Of a stretch of DNA of 64,000 nt, positions 22,999-31,000 are shown in pieces. Where the stretch lies: NCBI GenBank assembly GCA_038203095.1, contig JBBREH010000001.1:20309-84308 (forward strand), written 5' to 3'. Position numbers and translations under genes: made by a program. The notes beneath the pieces were generated by a model that worked only from the letters and a program-made list of their open reading frames with translations, was not told where the DNA came from and did not search any database. This DNA is from PALSA-1336 sp038203095. Lineage in GTDB: Bacteria > Patescibacteriota > Doudnabacteria > UBA920. The number at the start of each line of letters is the position of its first letter. Position 1 is the stretch's first letter.

Positions 22999-24102
22999 CT
23001 ATTTTTTTATAATTTTTTCGTAAACTTTTTTTGTTTCTTCAAACATTTTTTCCGCGGTAAAGAGCTTGGCTCTTTCGGAGGATTTTTTGGAGAGTAATTG
23101 CACTCTATTACTATCTAGTAATAGAGTGCTAAGCGCGGCGCTTAAGGCTTTGGGGTTTTCGGGGTCTACTAAAATGCCGGCATTGCCTAAGGCTTCCGCG
23201 TTTCCGCCAACGTTAGTGGCAATTATTGGCAAACCTGTCTGCATGGCCTCCAGAAGGGCATACGGAAAGCCTTCTTTGCGGGATGGCAAAACAAAAATGT
23301 CCAGCGCTTTTAAATACCTGGCTGCTTGGTCAACTTTTCCTAGCATGACTACGATGTGTTTCAATCTTAAATCTTTAATCTTTAATCTTAAATCTTCTGA
23401 CTCCGGCCCATCGCCGAACAGTATAACCTGAATTTTGCCTTTTATATCATCGCTCATCATCGCAATTGCTTCTATTAGTACATCCACACCTTTAGTTTTG
23501 TAAAAATTGGCAACGCATCCGATCAGGATTTTATTGGTTGCCAAACCGAGTGTTTGCCGCGCTTCATCCCGTTCAAAAAAATCTATCGGTTCAAGGCCAT
23601 TATGGATTACAGAGATTTTATCTACGCTAATTAAGTGATTATCCAGCGCGGACTGTTTGTCGGCATTGGATACACAAATAATAAAATCGCGGTAAGCAGA
23701 AGCGGTTTTTTCCAGAGCAATGTAAAAAGATTTTAGGGCGTAAGAAAGTGGCTCGTTAAAAATAAAGCCGTGCGCGGTAAACACCACCTTAGTTTTTAGC
23801 CCAATCGCAGCAAAACTGCCCAAGACCCCGGCCTTGGAAGAATTTAAGTGGACAACATCAGGTTTGTAGTTTTTAATCAGCTCACGGATTTCCCATGCGC
23901 CTAAAAAATCGTGCCAGGGGTTAATGGCGCGCTTTAAATGTTCCAGCGGAAAAGTTTCCACGCCGAATTTGGTTGCCTCACGGAAAAGCCTGTTTTCGTT
24001 GCTTCCCGCGGCAATGGCGCCGCCAAAATGCCTAGCCATTTCCAGAGTGTAATTTTGTGCCCCGCCGCCATCGGCTTGGGTAATAATGTAGAGAAGTTTC
24101 AT
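22999..24102 (-). CDS. GT4 glycosyltransferase
   Basis: The 367-residue protein has the GT-B layout of family 4: KLLYIITQADGGGAQ at the N-terminus, VVHLNSSKAGVLGSFAA and VFTAHGFIFNE in the acceptor half, then NKILIGCVANFYKTKGVDVLIEA and PSRKEGFPYALLEAMQTGLPIIATNVGGNAE, whose ExxxxxxxE pattern binds the donor nucleotide sugar. It is the only polysaccharide gene on the minus strand here and is divergent from gmd. Residues near 334 (STLLLDSNRVQLL) coincide with a perfect 13-bp DNA hairpin. Residues around 240 (LRLKIKDLRLKH) are encoded by an AAATCTTTAATC-type low-complexity repeat. Confidence 0.9.
   Translation of the reverse strand: MKLLYIITQADGGGAQNYTLEMARHFGGAIAAGSNENRLFREATKFGVETFPLEHLKRAINPWHDFLGAWEIRELIKNYKPDVVHLNSSKAGVLGSFAAIGLKTKVVFTAHGFIFNEPLSYALKSFYIALEKTASAYRDFIICVSNADKQSALDNHLISVDKISVIHNGLEPIDFFERDEARQTLGLATNKILIGCVANFYKTKGVDVLIEAIAMMSDDIKGKIQVILFGDGPESEDLRLKIKDLRLKHIVVMLGKVDQAARYLKALDIFVLPSRKEGFPYALLEAMQTGLPIIATNVGGNAEALGNAGILVDPENPKALSAALSTLLLDSNRVQLLSKKSSERAKLFTAEKMFEETKKVYEKIIKK
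23100..23129 (+). repeat. In-frame palindrome inside GT4 gene
   Basis: GCACTCTATTACT and AGTAATAGAGTGC form a perfect 13-bp stem with a 4-nt loop (ATCT). The gene is uninterrupted, so the element is translated on the minus strand in the C-terminal helical part of the enzyme. Confidence 0.8.
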
Positions 24103-24170
24103 AATTTCAGATTTTAGATTGATGATTTTAGATTGACTACATCTTATATTTTATTCTACCTTAAAATTCA

Positions 24171-24199
24171 TTGATTTAAAAGGGTTTTTATGGTAAAGT
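24171..24199 (+). promoter_or_regulatory. Putative promoter of the gmd-led polysaccharide operon
   Basis: TTGATT (24171-24176) and TAAAGT (24194-24199) are spaced by 17 nt and have a TGG extended element. It sits 29 nt upstream of gmd in the divergent intergenic region. Confidence 0.5.
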
Positions 24200-24227
24200 G
24201 TTAAGGATTAAAGATTAAGGATTAAAA

Positions 24228-26279
24228 ATGTCAAGCAAAAAGATTGCGCTCATTACCGGTATTACGGGCCAAGATGGCTCATATTTGGCGGAATTTTTAT
24301 TGGCCAAAGGTTACGAGGTTCACGGAATTATCCGTCGTGCTAGCGTATTTAATACCGAACGCATTGAACAAATTTATCAGGATCCTAACCTGCCGCACAG
24401 ACAGTTATTTTTGCATTACGGCGATTTAGCCGACGCTTCAAATTTAAACCAGTTGCTTAAAAAAATTCAGCCTACAGAAATTTATAATTTGGGTGCGCAA
24501 AGTCACGTAAAAGTGAGTTTTGAAATTCCGGAATATACCGCCAATATTGACGCTTTGGGAACTTTAAGGTTGCTAGATGCCATCAGGGAAAATAAAATTG
24601 CCACCAAGTTTTACCAGGCGGGTTCCAGCGAAATGTTTGGCGATGTTCTACAAACACCCCAGTCGGAAAAGACGCCTTTTAATCCGGCCAGTCCTTACGG
24701 CGCGGCAAAAGTTTTTTCCCATCATATTTGCAAAAATTATCGCGAGGCTTACGGAATGTTTATTTGCAACGGCATTTTATTTAATCACGAATGCTTAACA
24801 GCCCAAACCCCTTTGGTAATTAGAAAGAATGGGCTTTTAGATATTGCCGCAATAGAAGAAATAGTTCCTCATAGAGAAAATCCAAAACACGGAATTAAAT
24901 ACACAACAGTTGCCGATAAAGAGTTAGAAGTTTGGGATGGGGGTAAGTGGACAGCAATAAAAATACTAACAGCAACTTGGAATGAGTCCGGTTCTAAAAA
25001 TGACAAAAAGCTCAAAAGAGTGATTAGTAGGGGGGCTTACTATGAGGCCACAAGCGATCATATTTCATTTTTGGAAGGAGGGCGGGAAATCAAGACTGTC
25101 GATTTGTTCAAGGGAAACTGTTTGGAGCTAAAAAAGTTACCTGCTTTAACTAATATTATGTCTCTTACCTTAGAAGAAGCGGAATTTTTGGGTATGATGG
25201 CAGGCGATGGGTATATCAGTCAAGAAGGCAAAGGTAGATTTATAAATAATAATAAGTCATTACGAGAACGGATTGTTAAATTGTGGCAACAGATTGCGGG
25301 AGGCTTTAGCAGGGAAGGTGAACATCCAAGCGGGTTCGTAAAGGGCAAAAACGTAAAATCAATAGAGTTGGCGGGCAATCCTCGTTATTTGCGTTATATA
25401 TGGAGCGAACTTTACAATGAGAAATTGTTTAAAAAAGTTCCTGGCAGAGTTTTAAATAGTAATATTCAGGTTATGAGAGCCTTTTTAAGGGGCTACAACC
25501 TATGCGACGGTCTTAAAGCCGGCAAGCAAAGAACAGAGTTTAAGTCTTTTACAACCAATTCTGCGGTGTTGGCGTCTGGTTTGTGGTGGCTGCTAGATCA
25601 AGCAATGGGTTTAAGAATTACTCTGCACCCAGAATTTAGAAAGGATAAATTGTATTTTCATTTGAATATAAATACTGACAAGGTTACTTTAAAAGGCAAG
25701 CATCTCAAGAAGAAAATAAATGAAATTAAAGATGTAAAAGATTTTAAGTATACGGGATGGTTGTTTGACCTTGAAACAGAAAGTGGGACTTTTTCGGCGG
25801 GGGTAGGGTTATCATGGGTGCATAATTCCCCAAGGCGCGGTAAAACTTTTGTGACGCGCAAAATTACTACAGGCATTGCGTCTATTTTGGCCGGAAAAAC
25901 CAAGAAGATTTACCTGGGAAATTTAAACGCCAAGCGGGATTGGGGTTTTGCGCCTGAGTACATAGAGGCTATGTGGCTAATGTTGCAGCAAAATAAGCCG
26001 GATGATTACGTAATTGCCACGGGCGAAACCCATTCAATTAAAGAATTTTTAGATATTGCTTTTAAGCTCGTGGGAATTAAAGACTGGAAAAAATACATTG
26101 GTATTGACCCAAAATATTATCGTCCTCAGGAGGTTAATCTTTTGCTCGGCGACGCCGGCAAAGCCAAAAAAAAGTTAGGCTGGAAACCCAAGGTGAAATT
26201 TAAAGAGTTGGTTAAAATAATGTTGGAAGCGGATTTAAAAGAAATCGGCCTAAGCCCGGCAAAATATATTAAAGTATGA
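24228..26279 (+). CDS. gmd: GDP-mannose 4,6-dehydratase interrupted by an intein
   Basis: The extein converts GDP-D-mannose to GDP-4-keto-6-deoxy-D-mannose, the entry to GDP-L-fucose. N-extein residues 1-188 contain the NADP-binding ITGITGQDGSYLAEFLLAKG, HYGDLADASNL, YNLGAQSHVKVSFE, the catalytic-type GSSEMFGDV and SPYGAAKVFSHH (YxxxK variant). C-extein residues 534-683 resume with SPRRGKTFVTRKIT and end with ATGETHSIKEFLD and YYRPQEVNLLLGD. Residues 189-533 are an intein (separate entry) inserted precisely in the conserved NHE-SPRRG junction. Spliced length is 338 residues, near the usual Gmd length. The stop overlaps the next start (ATGA). Splicing must occur for activity because the insertion splits a conserved motif. 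Confidence 0.95.
   Translation: MSSKKIALITGITGQDGSYLAEFLLAKGYEVHGIIRRASVFNTERIEQIYQDPNLPHRQLFLHYGDLADASNLNQLLKKIQPTEIYNLGAQSHVKVSFEIPEYTANIDALGTLRLLDAIRENKIATKFYQAGSSEMFGDVLQTPQSEKTPFNPASPYGAAKVFSHHICKNYREAYGMFICNGILFNHECLTAQTPLVIRKNGLLDIAAIEEIVPHRENPKHGIKYTTVADKELEVWDGGKWTAIKILTATWNESGSKNDKKLKRVISRGAYYEATSDHISFLEGGREIKTVDLFKGNCLELKKLPALTNIMSLTLEEAEFLGMMAGDGYISQEGKGRFINNNKSLRERIVKLWQQIAGGFSREGEHPSGFVKGKNVKSIELAGNPRYLRYIWSELYNEKLFKKVPGRVLNSNIQVMRAFLRGYNLCDGLKAGKQRTEFKSFTTNSAVLASGLWWLLDQAMGLRITLHPEFRKDKLYFHLNINTDKVTLKGKHLKKKINEIKDVKDFKYTGWLFDLETESGTFSAGVGLSWVHNSPRRGKTFVTRKITTGIASILAGKTKKIYLGNLNAKRDWGFAPEYIEAMWLMLQQNKPDDYVIATGETHSIKEFLDIAFKLVGIKDWKKYIGIDPKYYRPQEVNLLLGDAGKAKKKLGWKPKVKFKELVKIMLEADLKEIGLSPAKYIKV
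24792..25826 (+). other. Intein with LAGLIDADG homing endonuclease in Gmd
   Basis: The 345-residue insertion begins with Cys189 (block A, CLTAQTPLVIRKNGLLDI) and ends with His-Asn before Ser534, the splicing +1 residue. Block B is seen as ATSDHISF (TxxH-type), and block F/G as WLFDLETESGTFSAGVGLSW followed by VHN. Between them, two dodecapeptide motifs (FLGMMAGDGYIS and AFLRGYNLCDGL) retain acidic residues, so the homing endonuclease may still be active. Boundaries come from the conserved extein sequence on each side and are therefore precise. Confidence 0.93.
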
Positions 26280-27067
26280 AATTGTTGAGCCTAAACATTT
26301 GGGGCGGCACGCAGGGGCAGCCGCTCTTTAATTATTTGATGGCTGAGGCAAAAGATACTGATATTTTTTGTTTTCAGGAAGTATTTTCGGCCAAAGAACC
26401 CGCTCCGTTGGTCAGTTCGGAAGCGCGAATGTACATGTTTGAAGAGCTGGAAAAAATGCTACCCAGTTTTCATGGGGTTTTTTGCCAAAGAAGCAGCGGT
26501 TATAATTACCATAGTGCGGTTGAGTTTCCCGTTTCTCATGGCCTGGCAATTTTTGTTAAAGAGAGCATAAAAATAATTGGCAGCCGAGCAGAAACAATAG
26601 GTGCGCCTACAGACCCTCATGCCAGCTTGGCAGATGGCGATACTAAAATTCAAATTTTGGATCTTGCTTTGGCCAACGGTTCTTTGTCTGTATTTAATTA
26701 TCACGGACCGGCTTTGCCGGGTGACAAGCTGGACACCCCCGAAAGAATTTTGTGCTCGGAGGCTTTAAAAGCACTTTTGGAAAAGTCACAATCAAAAGCA
26801 AAAATTCTTTGCGGGGATTTTAATTTAATGCCCGAAACCCAAAGCATAAAAATATTGGAGGCAGGCATGAGAAATTTAATTAAGGAATATGCTATTAAAA
26901 GTACCAGAAATAAAATTTCGTGGAATAAATATCATAACATCCAGCATTTTGCGGATTATACTTTTGTCTCGCCGGGAGTTGAAGTAAAAAGTTTTGAGGT
27001 ACCCTATAATGAAGTTTCCGACCATTTGCCAATGATTCTGGAATTCTTGATAGATGCGCCTTTTTAA
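26276..27067 (+). CDS. Endonuclease/exonuclease/phosphatase-fold hydrolase
   Basis: The 263-residue protein has the EEP-fold motifs in order: KLLSLNIWGG (Asn), FCFQEVF (catalytic Glu), NYHGPALPG, ILCGDFNLMPE (Asp-Asn) and FADYTFVSP with the final SDHLPMILEF (Asp-His). Family members hydrolyse phosphodiesters or phosphomonoesters in nucleic acids, lipids or sugar-phosphates. There is no signal peptide. It overlaps gmd by 4 nt, so it is translated together with nucleotide-sugar genes. A role on a sugar- or lipid-phosphate is possible but only inferred from context. Confidence 0.82.
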   Translation: MKLLSLNIWGGTQGQPLFNYLMAEAKDTDIFCFQEVFSAKEPAPLVSSEARMYMFEELEKMLPSFHGVFCQRSSGYNYHSAVEFPVSHGLAIFVKESIKIIGSRAETIGAPTDPHASLADGDTKIQILDLALANGSLSVFNYHGPALPGDKLDTPERILCSEALKALLEKSQSKAKILCGDFNLMPETQSIKILEAGMRNLIKEYAIKSTRNKISWNKYHNIQHFADYTFVSPGVEVKSFEVPYNEVSDHLPMILEFLIDAPF

Positions 27068-27083
27068 TGGTAAAATAATTTAT

Positions 27084-28061
27084 ATGATTTTAAAAAAGTG
27101 TATTGTCATTACAACAATAAATGAAACCAATTCTTGCTTGGAGGCTTTTTCTAAATTAAAAGGCTGGGATTTAATAATAGTAGGCGACAAAAAATCCCCA
27201 AAATCTTACAACCTAAAAGCAATATATTTGGACATAGGCAAACAGGAAAGTTTGTTTCCAAAGTTTTCCGCACAAATGCCTTTTAATCATTATTGCAGAA
27301 AAAATTTGGGATATCTATACGCCATAAAAAATGGTTATGACATAATTGGAGAATCAGATGATGACAACATGCCCTACGAAAATTGGGGTAAATGGCCTAT
27401 GGCCAAAGAATTTTCTACTATTATTGAACCGCGTTACCCAAACATTTACAAAGAATTTACAAAACAAAAAATTTGGCCGCGGGGTTTCCCTTTGGATTTA
27501 ATTCTATCCAATGAACCTTTAGTAAAAAAAGAATTGTCAGCTAAGGTCTTGGTTTGGCAAGGTCTGGCCGATGGCGACACCGATGTAGACGCTATTTACC
27601 GGTTAATTATCAAACAAGATGTAATGTTCGATAAAAATAAGGCTGTGGTTTTAAACGCCAAAGTTTTAAGCCCTTTTAATTCACAAAACACCGTATGGCT
27701 GAAAGAAGCGTGGCCTTTTTTGTATTTGCCACATACTGTAACTTTCCGTTACACCGACATATTAAGATCTTTTATCGCCCAGTTTGGCATTTGCGGCCGG
27801 GGCGGAGTTTTGGGCTTTATGTCGCCGACTGTTAGTAGCGTTGAAAGAAATTATCATAATTTGCTTAAAGATTTTGCGGACGAAGTTCCAATGTATAATA
27901 GTTTCTATAAAGTTGTGGAGGCATTACAAAGCTGTAAAATTACCGGAAAGTCCGAAGATTTGTTTGTTATGTATGAAGCATTGGTAAAAAATAAAATTGT
28001 TGAAAAATCTGAGCTTGAATCAGTCAATGAATGGTTAAGAGTTGTGCAATTTGATTTGTAA
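27084..28061 (+). CDS. STELLO-like (DUF288) glycosyltransferase-related protein
   Basis: The protein of 325 residues has blocks that recall the STELLO/DUF288 family: CIVITTINETNSCLEAF, WDLIIVGDKKSP, MPFNHYCRKNLGYLYAIKNG, IGESDDDNMPYENW (a DDD metal-type motif) and PRGFPLD. A later block is ADGDTDVDAIYRL. STELLO proteins are known in plants (Golgi) and nematodes, with bacterial homologues of unknown role. I chose the ATG at 27084, just before the first strand; an earlier ATG at 27054 lies inside the previous gene. It is followed by the GDP-mannose epimerase gene, consistent with a transferase for the locus. The family call is from memory of motifs, so it is moderately sure. Confidence 0.65.
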   Translation: MILKKCIVITTINETNSCLEAFSKLKGWDLIIVGDKKSPKSYNLKAIYLDIGKQESLFPKFSAQMPFNHYCRKNLGYLYAIKNGYDIIGESDDDNMPYENWGKWPMAKEFSTIIEPRYPNIYKEFTKQKIWPRGFPLDLILSNEPLVKKELSAKVLVWQGLADGDTDVDAIYRLIIKQDVMFDKNKAVVLNAKVLSPFNSQNTVWLKEAWPFLYLPHTVTFRYTDILRSFIAQFGICGRGGVLGFMSPTVSSVERNYHNLLKDFADEVPMYNSFYKVVEALQSCKITGKSEDLFVMYEALVKNKIVEKSELESVNEWLRVVQFDL

Positions 28062-28090
28062 TTAGTGCGGTGATAAAATTATCTTATTAT

Positions 28091-29074
28091 ATGTCTAGAT
28101 TAAAGCAAAAAACCGCGTTAGTTTGCGGCGCCGGCGGGTTTATTGGTGGGCATTTGGTTAAGCGCCTGAAGGCCGAAGGCTATTGGGTGAGAGGAGCGGA
28201 CTTAAAGAGTCCCGAGTTTGAAGTCACTGCTGCCGATGATTTTATGCTTGTAGATTTAAGGGACGACACTTCGTGGCTTAAAATTTTAGACCGGCCTTTT
28301 GACGAAGTCTACCAGCTGGCAGCGGATATGGGAGGCGCTGGCTATATTTTTACCGGCGAGCACGACGCGGACGTTATGCACAATTCGGCAAGTATTAATT
28401 TAAACGCGATTCATTACGGGCAAAAAGCCGGCACTAAAAAGATTTTTTATTCCTCGTCCGCGTGTATTTATCCGGAATATAACCAAATGGATCCGGCCAA
28501 CCCAAAATGCGACGAAGTTTCCGCCTATCCGGCTCAGCCCGATAGCGAGTATGGCTGGGAAAAATTATTCAGCGAGCGGCTCTATTTATCGTACATGCGT
28601 AATTACAAGATGGACGTAAAGATAGCGCGCTTCCATAATATTTTTGGTCCCCAGGGTACTTATGAAGGGGGTAAGGAAAAAGCTCCGGCCGCCATATGTA
28701 GAAAGGTCGCGCAAAGTCCGGACGGGGGAGAGATTGAAATTTGGGGTGATGGTTTGCAGACGCGCTCGTTTTTATACATAGACGAATGCCTGGAAGGAGT
28801 AAGAAGGTTAATGGAATCGGATTTTGCCGGCCCGGTTAACATTGGCTCGGAAGAAATGGTGACTATTAATCAGCTTGCAGAAATGGCAATGGCAATTGCA
28901 GGCAAAAAGCTTCATCTCAAGCACATAAAAGGTCCGCTCGGTGTGCGGGGCAGAAATTCCGACAATGATTTAATTAAATCTAAAATCGACTGGGCGCCCG
29001 GCGCGCCACTTAAAGACGGCTTAACCAAAACTTACCAATGGATAAAACAGCAAGTCAACCAGAGCGAGGCCTAA
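28091..29074 (+). CDS. GDP-mannose 3,5-epimerase homologue
   Basis: This extended SDR enzyme matches GDP-mannose 3,5-epimerase (GME), known mainly from plants, along its whole length: CGAGGFIGGHLVKRLKAEG (NAD site), LVDLRDD, QLAADMGGAGYIFT, SSSACIYPEYNQ, SEYGWEKL (Tyr/Lys pair), RFHNIFGPQGTYEGGKEKAP, WGDGLQTRSFLYIDECLEG, NIGSEEMVTINQLAEMA, and GVRGRNSDNDLIK. GME makes GDP-L-galactose and GDP-L-gulose from GDP-mannose. The ATG at 28091 starts 10 residues before the Rossmann motif. The end overlaps the fucosyltransferase gene by 37 nt. In this locus it would provide another GDP-hexose beside GDP-fucose. The true bacterial product is unproven. Confidence 0.85.
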   Translation: MSRLKQKTALVCGAGGFIGGHLVKRLKAEGYWVRGADLKSPEFEVTAADDFMLVDLRDDTSWLKILDRPFDEVYQLAADMGGAGYIFTGEHDADVMHNSASINLNAIHYGQKAGTKKIFYSSSACIYPEYNQMDPANPKCDEVSAYPAQPDSEYGWEKLFSERLYLSYMRNYKMDVKIARFHNIFGPQGTYEGGKEKAPAAICRKVAQSPDGGEIEIWGDGLQTRSFLYIDECLEGVRRLMESDFAGPVNIGSEEMVTINQLAEMAMAIAGKKLHLKHIKGPLGVRGRNSDNDLIKSKIDWAPGAPLKDGLTKTYQWIKQQVNQSEA

Positions 29075-29976
29075 TTATTGTCCGTCTGTTAGGCGGGCTT
29101 GGCAACCAAATGTTCCAGTATGCACTGGGCCGCAGCCTGTCAATTTTGCATAAACGTGAAATGAGACTAGATTTGGATTTTTATAAAAACCAGAATTCCA
29201 AATGGGCTTTAAGGACTTATGCGCTAGACCATTTTAACATTCATCCGCGTGTTGCGGGTCAAAACGAACTTAGGCCGTTCCAAAAATATTTACAGCCTAA
29301 GATTTTTAGCAAATTTTTGCGCAGAGCCAGTGTAGTAGTGCCTTTTGCGGCTAAATCTTACATTTTTGAACCATTGGGCCAAAATTTTACATTCGACGAA
29401 CATCTATTAACCGCAAAATTTAAGATGAAAGTTTACTTGGATGGTTTTTGGCAAACGGAAAAATATTTTAAGCCAATAGAAGATATAATCAGGAAAGATT
29501 TTGAATTTGCTGAACAACCCGATGCAGTTAATCAGAGGATGCTAAATGAAATTGAAAATCAAACCTCAGTTGCTATCCATATACGCCACGGCGATAACGC
29601 AACTAAAATTGCAAGCCATCACGGGGTTTTGCCAATTAGTTATTATCAAAAAGCTGTTAAAGAGTTAATCGAAACCATCAACAATCCTTATTTTTACATT
29701 TTTTCCGACGATCCGGCATGGGCAAAAGAAAATTTAAAATTAAACCACCCTTCGGTTTTTGTCAGCCATAATGGCGAAGAAAAGCATTACGAAGATTTAC
29801 GTTTGATGTCGCGTTGTAAACATCATATTATAGGTAACAGCACTTTTAGCTGGTGGGGGGCTTGGCTTGGTAAAAAGACCGGTCAGCAGGTTTACGTGCC
29901 GAGTCGCTATCATATGAATACCAATATTAGCATGGGGAATTTGTATCCAAAAGACTGGAAATTAATCAAGGTATAA
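29038..29976 (+). CDS. GT11 alpha-1,2-fucosyltransferase
   Basis: The 312-residue protein has the family 11 hallmarks: LLGGLGNQMFQYALGRSL near the N-terminus, YLDGFWQTEKYF, the donor-binding AIHIRHGDN (HxRxGD), YFYIFSDDPAWAKEN and IIGNSTFSWWGAWLG. These enzymes move L-fucose (or a related GDP-6-deoxyhexose or GDP-L-galactose) to galactose-type acceptors with a 1,2 linkage. It overlaps the end of the GME gene by 37 nt and is followed by the fucose-synthase-like gene, so donor synthesis and transfer are coupled. Donor choice between GDP-L-fucose and GDP-L-galactose is open. Confidence 0.92.
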   Translation: MDKTASQPERGLIIVRLLGGLGNQMFQYALGRSLSILHKREMRLDLDFYKNQNSKWALRTYALDHFNIHPRVAGQNELRPFQKYLQPKIFSKFLRRASVVVPFAAKSYIFEPLGQNFTFDEHLLTAKFKMKVYLDGFWQTEKYFKPIEDIIRKDFEFAEQPDAVNQRMLNEIENQTSVAIHIRHGDNATKIASHHGVLPISYYQKAVKELIETINNPYFYIFSDDPAWAKENLKLNHPSVFVSHNGEEKHYEDLRLMSRCKHHIIGNSTFSWWGAWLGKKTGQQVYVPSRYHMNTNISMGNLYPKDWKLIKV

Positions 29977-29982
29977 AGAAGT

Positions 29983-30918
29983 ATGCTTAATTTAAAGATA
30001 GTAAAAATTTTACTCACCGGCGGGCATGGATTTTTGGGCGCACAGGTTTATGAACAGTTAATGAAAGAAGGAGCTCAGGCCAAAAATATTAGCCGACCGC
30101 GCTCCAAGGTTTTGGATTTGCGTCGATCGGAAAACGCGGCCAAAGCGGTAAAGGGTCGAGATTTGGTTATTCATTTGGCAGCCAGCGTGGGCGGGATTGG
30201 TTATAACCGCGAGCATCCCGGAAAGTTGTTTTATGATAGCGCGATAATGGGATTAAATTTGATTGAAGCGGCAAGGCTGGCCGGCGTTAAAAAATTCGTT
30301 CAAGTTGGCACGGTTTGCGCCTACCCAAAACTTACCCCGGTTCCGTTTAAAGAAAAAGATTTATGGAATGGCTATCCCGAAGAAACCAATGCGCCTTATG
30401 GATTAGCAAAAAAAATACTTTTGGTTCAGCTTCAGGCTTATAGACAAGAGTATGATTTTAACGGGATTTATTTACTTCCCGTAAATTTATACGGCCCGGG
30501 TGACAATTTTAATCCCGACTCTTCCCACGTTATTCCGGCGCTTATAAAAAAGTTTGTGGAAGCGGTAAAAAACTATCAGCCCGAAGTTGTTGTTTGGGGT
30601 ACGGGCAAAGCCAGTCGGGAATTTTTATACGTTGACGACGCGGCGCGGGGGATAGTGCTAGCCGCGCAAAAGTATAATAAAAGCGAACCCGTAAATTTGG
30701 GTGCGCATTTTGAAATTAAAATTAAGCAGCTGGTTCCGATTATTGCAAAACTGACAGGCTTTAATGGAAGAATTGTTTGGGATAAAACTAAACCGGACGG
30801 CCAACCCCGAAGAAAACTAGACGTTTCGCGGGCAAAAAAGGAATTTAATTTTATTTCCCGAGTCAATTTTGAGGAAGGCCTTAAAAAAACGGTTGATTGG
30901 TATAAAGCAACGCGTTGA
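29983..30918 (+). CDS. fcl: GDP-L-fucose synthase-like epimerase/reductase
   Basis: The extended SDR has ILLTGGHGFLGAQVYEQL, VIHLAASVGGIGYNREHPG, VQVGTVCAYPKLTPVPF, APYGLAKKILL (YxxxK) and PVNLYGPGDNFNPDSSHVIPALI, then WGTGKASREFLYVDDAA. These match GDP-L-fucose synthase, which epimerises and reduces GDP-4-keto-6-deoxymannose with NADPH. Together with gmd it would complete GDP-L-fucose synthesis. Length (311) is standard. Seven nt separate it from the fucosyltransferase gene. SDR relatives with other products are possible. Confidence 0.85.
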   Translation: MLNLKIVKILLTGGHGFLGAQVYEQLMKEGAQAKNISRPRSKVLDLRRSENAAKAVKGRDLVIHLAASVGGIGYNREHPGKLFYDSAIMGLNLIEAARLAGVKKFVQVGTVCAYPKLTPVPFKEKDLWNGYPEETNAPYGLAKKILLVQLQAYRQEYDFNGIYLLPVNLYGPGDNFNPDSSHVIPALIKKFVEAVKNYQPEVVVWGTGKASREFLYVDDAARGIVLAAQKYNKSEPVNLGAHFEIKIKQLVPIIAKLTGFNGRIVWDKTKPDGQPRRKLDVSRAKKEFNFISRVNFEEGLKKTVDWYKATR

Positions 30919-31000
30919 TAAATTAAAATAGGGTAAATTAAGACAAATGACACAGACAACAAGGGCCTGCCTTTAAGCGATTGGAGAGAGGGCTAAAGAC

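Noticed and set aside
24228..26279. Alternative gene code (TGA as glycine) as in Gracilibacteria/Absconditabacteria
   Set aside because: TGA works as a normal stop in many overlapping genes here (for example 31885, 54419, 56016) and frames are not interrupted by it.
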